This document shows positions 37,147 to 47,108 of a stretch of 64,000 nucleotides of DNA, one piece after another. The stretch is taken from NCBI GenBank assembly GCA_963682025.1, contig OY821520.1, positions 85,112,965 to 85,176,964 on the forward strand. The letters are read 5' to 3'. The notes beneath the pieces were generated by a model. That model saw only the letters and a list, made by a program, of their open reading frames with translations, did not search any database and was not told where the DNA came from. The stretch is from Cordilura impudica. Its lineage: Eukaryota > Arthropoda > Insecta > Diptera > Scathophagidae. The position numbers and the translations under genes were made by a program. Numbering within the stretch: position 1 is the first letter of the stretch; each line of letters starts with the position of its first letter.

Positions 37147-37511
37147 TCTATAATATTAATAGGCTAGGCGATCTCTTGTTTTATTCGTTTTATCCCGATT
37201 TTGGCCAAACGTATATTATTTGAAAGGTATTTCTTTTTAGCCGTTTTGCAAATTTACAGATTTTTAAATTTTGTCCTTTATTTTGAGTAAATTACATTTA
37301 AAGTTGCTACTAACACATACATAAAATTATACAATGCTATATGTGTATTTATTAAATTTGTTAATGTGTTTGTAATAAAAATGAGTTTGTTTTTTTGTGT
37401 TGATTTGTGAATTGGTTATAATTGATTAGCATACATTTAGAGTCTTTATTTCATGAAAAAATAAAATTTTCTAGAATTTGCACTCGAATTTCGAGGGCTG
37501 GAAGCTGCTAA
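37147..37511 (+). mobile_element. Non-autonomous Helitron-like element, copy H2
   Basis: It begins TCTATAATATTAATAGGCTA after an A and ends in CTGCTAA before a T. The small CTCGAA/TTCGAG hairpin precedes the end. Compared with copy T3 (29380-29390), it was inserted between A and T of 'cttataattaat'. No coding capacity. Confidence 0.8.
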
Positions 37512-37812
37512 TTATTATAATTGCAAGAATAAAGTTTTGTGAAGAGTTAAAAACCAGAGCGAAAGAAAATTTGTGAGAAATTTTCTATAATAAATCCATA
37601 ATTTAAAAAATTATCAAGAAATACCGTGGAAGAGGTACGGTGACGACATTTAGGTGGTAGGCCCGGAAAAACGAGTCAAAGGCAGGATAATTTAATAGCA
37701 TTAACAATTTGAAACTAAAAATATGTACTCGAACTGTTTCCCGACGAATAATTAAGACTGATTTTGGTTGTAATCCTGTGAAGAAGCCACTGATATCAGA
37801 GAAAAATCGTCT

Positions 37813-38690
37813 GGTATATTTGTTCGCTATACAAATTTTTATTTGATGACGGTTTTCTCCGAAATTTGGTACACACGATCTTTGTACTCCAGGTAAGGTC
37901 GACATATGCTTCTTACCGGCCACGCCTACTTTTCCGCCCACTTCTATATATATAAAATTCATTTTCTGTTTGTTTGTTTGTTTGGCCGCTATACAAATTT
38001 TTATTTTTCAACGGATTTTCCTAAAATTTTGTACACACGATCTCTATACCCCAGGAAAGGTCGCCGTATACTTTTACCGGCCACGCCTACTTTCACGCCC
38101 ACTTTTTATGTAAAATTCATTTTCTGTTTTATTCATATTTGTTCACTATACAAATTTTTATTTGTTTACGGATTTCTATGAAATTCGGTACACACGAACC
38201 CTATACTCCAGCTAAGGTCACCATATACTTCTTATCGGCCACGCCTACTTTTACGCCCACTTTTTTATTCTATTCATTTTCTGCATTTTGGTATATTTGT
38301 TCGCTATACAAATTTTTATTTGATGACGGTTTTCTCAGAAAATTGGTATACATGATCTCTGTACTCCAGGTAAGGTCGACATATGTTTCTCACCGGCCAT
38401 GCCTACTTTTCCGCGCACTTTAACGCCCACTTTTTATAACAATTCATTTTCTGCTTTTTGGTATATTTGTTCGCTATACAACTTTCTATTTGTTTCTCTG
38501 AAATTTGGTACACACGATCTCTGTACCAGACGGAAGGTCACTATATGCTTCTTATTGGCCACGCCTACTTTTGCGACCACTTTTTTAATTTTTTGTGGGT
38601 TTCGCTCGAATTTACTGCATATTATTCTCAAATCCCAGGTAAGGTCGTCATATACTTTTATCGGCCACGCCCATTTTTTTTAATTTTCTA
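37813..38690 (+). repeat. Tandem array of about 159 bp units
   Basis: Five full and one partial unit, each with 'cgctatacaaatttttattt', 'ttggtacacacgatctctg' and 'ggccacgcctactttt'. The 'cacgcc' anchor recurs at about 37921, 38082, 38240, 38399, 38560 and 38666. Open frames of about 60-94 codons through the units are repeat artefacts. It probably belongs to the Helitron that ends at 40660. Confidence 0.85.
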
Positions 38691-39084
38691 TATACGCTTT
38701 TAGTGTTTGTTCACATATTTTAATTTTTCAATGGACTTCCCAAAAATAAATCTCTTTACTTACTACTCTTGAGTTTACACCATCATGAAATGAAGATTTT
38801 AAATCAACCTATTAGAAATTTTCCCGTCTTATCTTTTTGACTATATGAGTTGCAACACCCCAAAATTAGTGCAGATTTATTTCATAGGTTGACTACCGCT
38901 GCAGGATTATTCCGATTATAAATATTTGCATCTCGCCTTTTTAAATACAATGGAAAACAAAATATTACATTTATTTCCATCTTGCCTTTGGGCTACATTG
39001 GAAAGCAACCTTTTACAAATCTTTCCATTTCATCTTTTTCGCTATATGAATGAGTTGTAAAGGTGGAAAAATAATTATTTGCAA

Positions 39085-39706
39085 TTGTGTCTTGCACATG
39101 AAAGCAAAGCAAATAGGCCGTACTACCTCAAATGCAAAAAGGCTTAAATAAAACAGGACTCTAGAGAACCTGATCAGACCCAAATTCGTATCGAGTCTCA
39201 ACGAGTTAGACAATCTGAGTCGAGAAATGCTGAAAGACCTGAGCAAACCCAATAACGTCTTGAAGCCCAAAAATCAGGACAAGCTTTGTAAGAGAAGCGG
39301 AAATACCTGAATCGGCTCCAGTGCGTCTAGAAATCCAGCAGCTAAGCCAAGCTTAGTCGAGGGAATGTGAAACTCCGGAAACGACTCAATAATGTCTTCA
39401 GGCCCAACGGATAAGACAAGCTAACTCCAGGAAATGTGAAACTCTTGAAACGACCGTAATATCCGTACCAGAAGACTTTTGTAAGTTGGTTTTTCATTGC
39501 AAGAGATAGTACAAAAAGTTGTTCCTAACATAACGTACATAAGAGGACAATCTCTTACGATAGCAGGTATCAACTTAGAATCTCCCTGTTTTTCTCATAG
39601 ACAATTATTTGTCGCCTGCTCCAGAGTTGGGAGCCAGCGCAAGCTTTTCGTATATGCACCAGAAGGAAAAACCAGAATTGCTGTATATCCCCAAGCTCTA
39701 GAATAA
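39085..39706 (+). pseudogene. Helitron Rep/helicase protein remnant
   Basis: Two ends of a Helitron replicase-helicase are fused by a large deletion. The 5' part (39140-39260) reads 'IRIESQRVRQSESRNAERPE' followed by 'QTQ', the E-x-PEQTQ-x-RLE-type repeats seen near the N-terminus of arthropod Helitron proteins. The 3' part (39497-39706) contains 'GQSLTIAGINLESPCFSHRQ' and 'LFVACSRVGSQRKLFVYAPE', the last Pif1-like helicase motifs. In Helitrons this protein nicks and unwinds DNA for rolling-circle transposition. Here the Rep nuclease core and most of the helicase are gone and stops are present. Confidence 0.78.
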
Positions 39707-39763
39707 CTAAAATTCGTAACTATTAGACATAATACACTCAAAATAATCCATGTTTCGTTGTAG

Positions 39764-40595
39764 TGGTAAGCAGGCGTTCAGCACTTAGCCGCCAATGAAC
39801 AAATTCCCCAAAAAATTAACAAATTCCCCAAATTTTTAAATAAAGGTCCCCAAAAGAAATGAACAAATTCTCCATACTGCTCTCAATAAACATATTTAAA
39901 ATCTGTAATCTTTTTAATAGCATAATTTCGTGCGCGGAAGCGGTGCGCGGACGCGACGTGCTCGCGGAACACAGCTGCGCTCATATATCGGATGATCTGA
40001 GAAATATAATTTGGCAATTAAAATATAATTTGGCAATTAAATTAGCTGCCAAACGCGCGGACGCGACTCGCTCGCGGAACACAGCTCAGTGAAAAGTCTT
40101 ATGATAAATGTTATCTACGTATGTGCAATAATTGCTATACATATACTACAAGCAGTTGCTTAAAGCAACATTGCGGCACAATTTTAAACGTCGCATTCAT
40201 TTTCCGTTTTTCTTTGACGTCTCTGCTCAATGATGATCACTTATTGAATAAAGTAATTAAATTTTTAAAAGTTTTGATTGCTTTAATTTGCAAACGATTC
40301 CGTTATATTTGATGTTTACAAAATAAATAAAATTAAAAAAAAAAACTTAAGGCGGTTTCGCAGCTTATTTTTGAAGTATTTTTGCTGTAGCGTCTTATAA
40401 AAAAAAGTTCTAAATTAAAAAATCACAAAATTTTAAATTGAAATAAAACATTAATTTGTTCCCCCCAAAAAACGTAAACATAGGGAATTTTTTCACCATG
40501 AACAAATTCCCCAATCCCATACAAATTTTTTGGGAGTAAGTTAATTTTTTTGAGGAATGGTTCATCGGGGACTTAGTAATCAGCGCCTGGTAAGC
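39764..40595. repeat. Possible insertion with 'gaacaaattcccca' repeats and a GC-rich direct repeat
   Basis: 'gaacaaattcccca' or variants occur at about 39797, 39816, 39858 and 40500. A GC-rich segment is duplicated: 'gcgcggacgcgac' followed by 'gctcgcggaacacagct' occurs at about 39947-39975 and 40054-40087. The outer ends are weakly inverted (caggcg...cgcctg). The nature is unclear. Confidence 0.35.
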
Positions 40596-40629
40596 ATAGT
40601 GAACCATTTTTCAAGTCAAAGGCCTTTGG

Positions 40630-40660
40630 ATCCCGGGCAAGACCGGGTAAAAACAGCTAG
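40630..40660 (+). mobile_element. Helitron 3' terminus (hairpin + CTAG)
   Basis: The stem CCCGG-gcaaga-CCGGG (40632-40647) is followed after nine bases by CTAG at 40657-40660 and then T. This is the canonical Helitron end and lies downstream of the helicase remnant on the same strand. The matching 5' TC end could not be located with confidence. Confidence 0.8.
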
Positions 40661-41066
40661 TAAAATATAAAAGTCTTTTAATGATGCATATGATTATTTG
40701 TCTAAAGAACCCAGAACATCTTTTTAACCCAATTATTTTTCCATAATCGCCTCGTGAAAGAAACTTGTGATCACAAAAATACAAATATCTAATATCCACA
40801 AGACAATTTTTCAATTACACAACGTGTCTTTGGAACAATTTACCATCATATATCCAAGTACAAAGCACCGCATTACTTTTCAAAAAGGAACTTAAAAATT
40901 TTTTTTGAATTTATGTTAATTTTTATGATTAATTTACTTTATTTTTAATAATCTCAAAATTTACTGTAACTCAATGTTAATATTACAAATGTTACTTGCT
41001 ATCACTGTAATTTATAAGATTTATTCTTGTTATGATAGCAATTCAATAAAACAATTCAATTCAATT
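40661..41066 (+). pseudogene. LINE ORF2 C-terminus and 3' tail
   Basis: Around 40830-40910 the frame reads 'WNNLPSYIQVQSTALLFKKE' followed by 'LKNFF', the C-terminal 'WNxLP...FKxxLKxF' pattern of many non-LTR retrotransposons. It ends in 'caattcaataaaacaattca' with pentameric AATTC repeats at 41042-41064. It is inserted in Tc1-like copy T4, since the following 'acaagacagatctcatag' continues T4 sequence. Confidence 0.7.
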
Positions 41067-41454
41067 ACACACACAAGACAGATCTCATAGACGTGAATAT
41101 CATCAACAATTTTAATTGTTTCCAAACCTCGGCGTTGTGAAGCAGCACTAAAAAATAATGGATACCCAACAAAATATTGAAAATAGAGGTAATTATTGTA
41201 TAGTAAAGATTTCCAATGTTTTTTCAACAGCTTAAAAAATAATACTTTTAGTTTCGTTATTTTGTTTCTGAAGTTAAGCTAATTTATGTTAATACATTTT
41301 TTCTATTGTAAATAAATAAAACATACAAATTTTTAAAGTAATAAAAAAGTTTTCAATTTTATTATTAATTTTTTTTTTTGGTTATTGATCATTAAAGTCG
41401 TCAAAAATATATTTTGTTAAAAGTTTCCATTGTATTGTCACCCAATATATAAAC

Positions 41455-41720
41455 AAAATATATAAATCACTCCCGATCACCCGATCTCAATCTATTAAGC
41501 ATTTTTGGGATATATTAGGGAAAGAAATTCAACTACAGAGACTTTGCGAAGTGTAGTTGGCGAAGGTTTGAGCTGAGGAAACAGTGAAGTTCTTAAATTC
41601 AAGGACAAGCTATTGAAATTTGTTTTAAGACTGAACGCAGATTTTTGGTTACACTATTTACTTGTTGTGACACTTACATCTCGTTGTACCAAAAACGAAG
41701 AGAGAATGTAAAAAAAATAT
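41455..41720 (+). pseudogene. C-terminal fragment of another Tc1-like transposase
   Basis: Frames include 'SIKHFWDILGKEIQLQRLCE', resembling the 'DLNPIEHxWDxLxxxI' region that holds the last catalytic glutamate, and then C-terminal sequence. Heavily decayed, with frameshifts. Confidence 0.5.
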
Positions 41721-41724
41721 ATAT

Positions 41725-42176
41725 GAACACAAAATTGATTTCAATTAATTACATATTCCTGTTATGTTTTTATATCACTTACACAAATTTGTAAGGTGAA
41801 TGTAGACTTTATGGGCTATGTGCATTTTTTAAGTAAACATTTATTAAAAAAAAAGACGCGTGACTTTCGATGTCAGTTTTACAGGAGCAAAAACAATAGC
41901 AACAATACATCGCAGTAATCATCATAAATATGATCGGTATTGTGGCAGGAAAATAAATGCGCAGACAGATTTAAGTGACGCCACATGTAAGGCGCCCACT
42001 CGTTGTGATGCATCAAGAATCCAACTAACTAACCAGTGGCTAAAACAAAATTATAAATTGACCACAACGGGTATTGATGTATGAAATCTTACAAGTTCCT
42101 TTTCATTATTTTTCTGAAATTATTTTTTGCTATTACATAGCAATTATACTTATTTTTAAACTCATATTAATAATTA
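41725..42176. other. Unassigned sequence
   Basis: The open frame at 41860-42084 has no recognisable domain. Confidence 0.45.
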
Positions 42177-42507
42177 CTAGCAGATTCCAGCGCTCAAAAT
42201 TCGAGTGCAATTTCTAGGCAGCTTTATTTTTCAACTTAGCCAATTCACAAACCTACACTTTAATGGTTTATTATTATTGTGAATGAAGAAAACAAACTCA
42301 TTAACAAACACATTAACAAATTCAATAAAACACACATAGCATATGTATAATTTACTCAAAATAAAGGAAAAATTTAAAAATCTGTAAATCTGCAAAATGG
42401 ATAAAAAGAAATACCTTTCAAATGATATGCGTTTGGTCCAAATTGGGATAAAACGGTAGAACAAAACATCGGTCACAAGAAATCGCCTAGCCTATTAATA
42501 TTATAGA
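42177..42507 (-). mobile_element. Non-autonomous Helitron-like element, copy H3
   Basis: The minus strand starts TCTATAATATTAATAGGCTA (at 42507) and ends CTGGAATCTGCTAG (at 42177) followed by T. The terminal hairpin is slightly mutated. Confidence 0.78.
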
Positions 42508-42771
42508 AGATGAATGAAGGAAACAAACTTTTTTTTTTGCAAACACATTAACAGATTTAATAAACACACACATAGCGTTGTATAATTTTATGTATGTGTT
42601 AGTAGCAACTTTAAATGAGCATAACTCAAAAAAATGTAAAAATTTAAAAAACTGTATGTCTGGTGGACAGCTAAAAAAAGATACGTTTGGTCAAAGCCCG
42701 TAGAAAACTGTTTAACAAATCATCGGTCACATGAAATCGCCTTACCTATTAATATTATAGATTTTTAAAAA
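42508..42771 (-). mobile_element. Non-autonomous Helitron-like element, copy H4 (3' truncated)
   Basis: The minus strand begins TCTATAATATTAATAGGTAA at 42771 after an A and runs collinear with H3 until it meets H3 at 42508. The 3' hairpin end is missing. Confidence 0.7.
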
Positions 42772-42841
42772 TATATTAAATTTAAACATTTTTAAAAACT
42801 TTTGAATTGTTGTACGGTGGTACAGTGTTAATGCATAGAAG

Positions 42842-43578
42842 CAGAGTTCAGAAAAAAACACACACTAAATAAAAAACTCGTACATATATGTAAACAAACA
42901 TAACTTAGACCAACACACACATATTTTTATTTTCATACCAATTATGTTTGTTTTTAAATTTTCTTCGGTGCCCAACACAACCATGACTGTGTTCGTTTTA
43001 ATATTTCGTTATTTACACGAACATTTTTGAATCACATACTTTTTGTTTCAATCACACATAAAGCACACATTTTTGAGTGTTGCTTTATTTGAAGTTCATG
43101 TTCTGGTACGTGTACTGAAAAAAAACACAGAACAAGTACAATAAACAGGTTAGAGTTCAGTTATATTTTAAGTCGTGTTGTGGCTCGTGTAGTAAAATAT
43201 AACTGAACTCGAACCTGTTTATTGTACATGTTGTGTTTTTTCTCACTACACGAGCCACAACACGACTTAAAATATAACTGAACTCGAACCTGTTTATTGT
43301 ACATGTTCTGTGTTTTTTTTTTTTCAGTACACGTACCAGAACATGAACTTCAAATAAAGCAACACTAAAAAATGTGTGCTTTATGTGTGATTGAAACAAA
43401 AAGTATGTGATACAAAAATGTTCGTGTAAATAACGAAATATTAAAACGAACACAGTCATGGTTGTGTTGGGCACCGTAGAAAATTTAGAAACGCACATAA
43501 TTGATATGAAAATAAAGATATGTGTTGGCTGCTTTTGAACAGAACATTGTGTGTTTCATGTGTGTATTTTCTGAACCT
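42842..43578. mobile_element. Foldback element: 737 bp palindrome with 10 bp target duplication
   Basis: The two arms (about 42842-43200 and 43255-43578) are near-perfect inverted copies. For example 'caacacaaccatgactgtgt' near 42975 is the complement of 'acacagtcatggttgtgttg' near 43449. A spacer of about 55 bp lies between, itself a copy of an arm segment. TGCATAGAAG occurs on both sides (42832-42841 and 43579-43588). Outer ends are 'GTTCAGAAAAAAACACACAC' and 'GTGTGTATTTTCTGAAC'. No coding capacity. Target duplications of 9-10 bp suit foldback or Mutator-like elements. Confidence 0.88.
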
Positions 43579-43588
43579 TGCATAGAAG

Positions 43589-44050
43589 TTAAATCCTTCT
43601 ATAAAAAACCATCATTGATTTTATAAAAACACAATAAATAAAAAATTATAATAAATACTAGTCAAAAATTAAAATTAATTTTTATAGGTTTATTACCCTG
43701 CCAAAAATCAATTTTGAATAAATACTTTTCCGGAAAAGGATTTACTGTTGCATATTTTATGCATTAATAACAGAATACATAGCTTTGATTGTTTTGCTCT
43801 TATTTTTGGGTATTTTAATGTTTCTAAAAATGATATATATGATATGATATGCCAAAAGAATTAATTTACAAAATTTATTTAACATATTTTTAACTTTTTT
43901 TTAATTTTGTATTATATTTTAATTCATATTTAAAAAGTTACCAAAATTTTAGAATTTTGTGAACAAATTTTCATCAGAAATCTTTGTCAATTTGAAAACA
44001 CAACTTCCCTCCTTATACATGGCAGATGTTCGTGTCTATTTAAAATTGAT
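43589..44050. other. Unassigned AT-rich sequence
   Basis: Nothing recognisable. Confidence 0.5.
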
Positions 44051-44099
44051 ATATACACTTGCCAGAAAAGGTATCCCCTGTATGATTTTTTTAAAATAA

Positions 44100-44460
44100 A
44101 TTGTTAAGCTAAAGCCAAAGTTTTTGCGTCGATTCTTAACCATGGGTGAGACACGTGTCCACCACTTCACACATGACACAAAAAAACAGACAAAAATGGG
44201 AGAATCATGCCCAAAGAAGGCGAAGACAGTTTCATATGCAGTCAAAGTTATGGCGTCTGTTTTTTGGGATGCACGTGGGATAAAGTTTGAATTGCTTCAA
44301 ACAATACTTGAAACAATGGCTCGGTGGTAAAAGATTTGCTAACAATGAAGAGGTGGAATCTGCGGTTGATGGTTATTTTCCATAGTATCGAAGCTATTGA
44401 ATATCACTGGGAAAAGCGTTTCGAGCTTAAAGGAGATTATGTTTAGAAATAAAGAATATT
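44100..44460 (+). pseudogene. Internally deleted mariner transposase
   Basis: It opens with 'FLRRFLTMGETRVHHFTHDT' (the DETWVHH region, with the catalytic Asp changed to Gly), then 'YAVKVMASVFWDARGIKF'. It then skips to C-terminal sequence resembling 'FANNEEVESAVDGYF' and 'GKAFRA', where mariners have the WxKCI-GDYV end. The second and third catalytic Asp regions are deleted. It belongs to the same broad family as 11883-12480. Confidence 0.75.
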
Positions 44461-44688
44461 TTCCCCAAATTTTTTGTGTTTTCTTTGTTTTGTTCTATAG
44501 ACCGGTCTTTTTCACGAAAATATTTACATTATTTCTAATCTTTAGGATAATTTTTCTATCGCCAGCACCGATTTCTTTGATTTTAGGACTCATCTCAAAA
44601 TGTAGTTTCCTAAAGAAATACATATAATGAAGTCAAATCAACTTTATACAGACAAGTTTGTCTGCTTTTAATATAAAATCAACGTAAA

Positions 44689-44789
44689 TGCCTAGTTAGC
44701 CACACGTAACCGTAACCAGACGTGTCAGCTTTTTTTTCTATTACATTTACGGTACGGATACATTTAACAACGTGTGGCTAACTAGGCCT
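44689..44789. mobile_element. TAA-target MITE (AGGCCTAG family), copy 2
   Basis: 'GCCTAGTTAGCCACACGT' and 'ACGTGTGGCTAACTAGGCCT' are inverted ends. TAA is at 44686-44688 and 44790-44792. At about 101 bp it is an internally shortened version of the 248 bp copy at 18911-19158; both keep 'ggttacggttacgtg'-like subterminal sequence. Confidence 0.8.
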
Positions 44790-45004
44790 TAACAGACCTG
44801 TACATCGTTGCATAATTCGTGGGATTCCCCTAATTGTAAATTAATTGCCATACTGCGTTTTTTGCGTTGTAACGAATATTCCCATTAAGTTCATGACAAA
44901 AGTTCGTATTATTTTATTCAAATTTGTATTAATATTTAAAATGTAATGCACATGAGTACAACAAAAGACGACAAAATCTAAGTACTTAGCTTAAAAGAAA
45001 AACA

Positions 45005-45206
45005 TTTATTTATTTATTTATTTATTTATTTGTTTATATTAATTACAATACAAAGTAAATTTGTATTCTAATTTGGGTCCAGGGATAAGCCGGGTGACAA
45101 AGATCATTTGGCTGGTTTTTGCAACAACAGACCAAAGCCTCTGGTGGGAATCGAACCCAAGACCCCCGCATGATAGGCGAACACGCTACCTACTCTAGCG
45201 GGGCGC
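45005..45206 (-). mobile_element. tRNA-derived SINE
   Basis: On the minus strand the 5' part (45206-45135) resembles a tRNA: 'TAGAGTAGGTAGCGTG' (A-box region) and 'GGGTTCGATTCCCACC' (B box and T-arm, perfect GGTTCGATTCC). A unique body of about 100 bp follows, then an (AATA)n tail at 45005-45031. Imperfect target duplications flank it: 'ttaaaagaaaaaca' (44991-45004) and 'ttaagagaacaaaaca' (45207-45222). It would be transcribed by RNA polymerase III and copied by a LINE reverse transcriptase. Confidence 0.88.
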
Positions 45207-45222
45207 TTAAGAGAACAAAACA

Positions 45223-45935
45223 TTTTTTGTTCAAATTTAACTTACTAGCCCTGTTAATGCTACTCAAAGAGTAGCGAAATATCGGTGAATAAAGAATTTA
45301 AAACCAAAAATTGGACCTCGAGCTTTAATATTAATATCTTTTGGATTACATGTAAAAAAGAGGATTACTAAAAAAAAAAAATAACATAATAGGGCGGGTC
45401 GATTTGTAGGGAGGCAAAAAAAATCGCTCAAGTGACAAGGAAAATCATATTCAAAATAAGAAACTTTTCCCAAGGAACCATACCTCTAAAACGAATTCTG
45501 ATGTCCCGACTTTTGACCTGTCTGTCTGTCTGCCATGGGGCAACACCATTCCCCCTAATGCAATTGATCTGAAACTTGGCCCATAGTCTTGTTGTGACTA
45601 CAGATTAATTTTGGGGTAGTCACGCAGAGTCACGCATAGTCACAGAGTGATCTAAAAGTTATTTACCCTGATCCGATCGATCTTTTTGAATAACAATATA
45701 GTCAAGGCGTATGATTATTATTTATTAGCAGAGTAGAAGATGCGTATACGTATGAGTGTTAATTTTAATATTAAATAAAACATAGTCAGCCCAATTCTAA
45801 ACAAAAAATGGTGATTTTTTTTAAATGTTTGTATGGGGAACCCCCCAGGTCTTCCAAGGAGTATGCCACTGGCATGGGTGGGTCGGCCCTCCAAAGTTAG
45901 TGGGGGTCGATCATACATTTGGACTCGATTGGGGC
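45223..45935. other. Unassigned sequence
   Basis: It includes a 'gtctgtctgtctgcc' run at 45521-45535 reminiscent of the GTCY repeats. No gene was recognised. Confidence 0.45.
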
Positions 45936-45939
45936 ACTC

Positions 45940-46884
45940 TAAATGGGTCAAAGAGAGACAGACTAGTGGCATATTTTCCTCCGTGTATGGTTACATTACG
46001 TCATTTAGAATTTACCAGTATCCAACTCCACTTAGACTATCTTTTACCACATGAATTGGACCCATTCCTTGGGCCAAAAACCATCACCACACGATAATAT
46101 TGCCATCGCCAAACATAACAGTTCTATTTGTATATTTTGAGTCTACTCTTTTCCCTTTGGTCGTCATACAAACGTTCTTCCATCATGGCCTCTTTAAATT
46201 AAAATGTATGCGAGCCATACGATATTTCTCTGATATCAGTGGTTTCTTCTCAGGACGATAACAATCAAGATCAGCCACTATTGCACGTCGGGAAACAGTT
46301 CGAGCACATATTTTTAGTTTTACGCTGACTTCTTAGGTAAAATTTTTTGACATTTTTTAAACTCTCTTGCTATTAAATTATCCTGCCTTTGAGGTTCCAC
46401 TGTACATCTTTCACGATATTTCTTGATAATATTTGAAATTATGGATTTATTCATAGAATATTTCCCATAATATTATTTTTGATTAAGGCCATCAGTACAA
46501 TCATCTATTATTCTGGTTTTTAACGCTTCACTAAAATAAGATTTAAACAATTGAGAGAAAACGTTAGAAACTATAAACATGTAAATAACGGTTAAGATTT
46601 TATAAATTTTTTTGTACCATCTCCTATTTTATTGTTTTAATCTACTCTGGTACAGAAGTATAAAAGTTTCCATTGTTTTGTCATCTTTAAAAACGATACT
46701 TTTTTCGTTTATCCATTTTTTTTTTTAAATTGTATTTTTTATAACAAATTTGTTATTTTTCAACAAAGAACATACATATTGATTTCGCAGTAAAGAAAAC
46801 ATACAATTAGACCTTTACGCGAAATTATTAAAATCAAAATTGGCTAATTTAGAATTTTCTAAAAGTATGTTTATTCACCCACTC
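45940..46884 (-). mobile_element. Tc1-like element, DD34E family, copy T5
   Basis: It is read on the minus strand. An outer terminus 'gggtgaataaacatactttt' is near 46880-46860, an inner repeat 'caaaacaatggaaactttta' is near 46680, a decayed transposase follows, and the 3' part is truncated near 45940. It shows the same inner and outer repeat spacing of about 190-200 bp as T2. Confidence 0.72.
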
Positions 46885-47108
46885 AATATGTATATGTTTG
46901 TCTAGGTATTAGGTCCAACTTAGAAGGGGTACAGGTCTAAACATTCATTAATTTAACCAAAGAACTTTCTAACTCATCTGTAAACAATATTTTTGAAATG
47001 ATTTCTGTATTTAAAATTAAAATTTTTTTTTATGTTTCTTGTTATCAAACTTACGTTATCAGTTTAAAATTAAAACATTACACAAATTGTATCTTTAATA
47101 CTTTTTTA

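Larger units (their letters stand above)
37035..41444 (+). mobile_element. Tc1-like element, DD34E family, copy T4 (host of several nested insertions)
   Basis: Left end 'tgggtgaaaaaaattggaaa' near 37038 and right end 'agtttccattgtattgtcac' with 'cca' near 41422-41444. Transposase pieces are at 37524-37812, and C-terminal and 3' sequence is at 41067-41444. Between them lie a Helitron-like element (37147-37511), a Helitron remnant with a tandem array (about 37813-40660) and a LINE 3' end (40661-41066). It is decayed throughout. Confidence 0.75.

Noticed and set aside
37813..38690. CRISPR-like array
   Set aside because: The units are contiguous 159 bp tandem repeats without spacers, in a eukaryotic repeat context.
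37603..38703. Several overlapping 60-120 codon open frames on both strands
   Set aside because: They follow the 159 bp tandem repeats (same peptide recurring, such as ATPTFTPTF) and decayed Tc1 sequence, not a gene.
43157..43498. 113-codon minus-strand open frame
   Set aside because: It lies across the two arms of the foldback palindrome, and its repeated peptide (TCTINRFEFSYIL) comes from the inverted repeat.
45150..45206. Functional tRNA gene
   Set aside because: The T-arm and B box are good, but the acceptor and anticodon arms do not form a proper cloverleaf, and a SINE body, tail and target duplications follow.
45825..46097. 90-codon plus-strand open frame
   Set aside because: It overlaps the reversed Tc1-like copy T5 and starts in flanking sequence. 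No domain and no conservation signal is visible.
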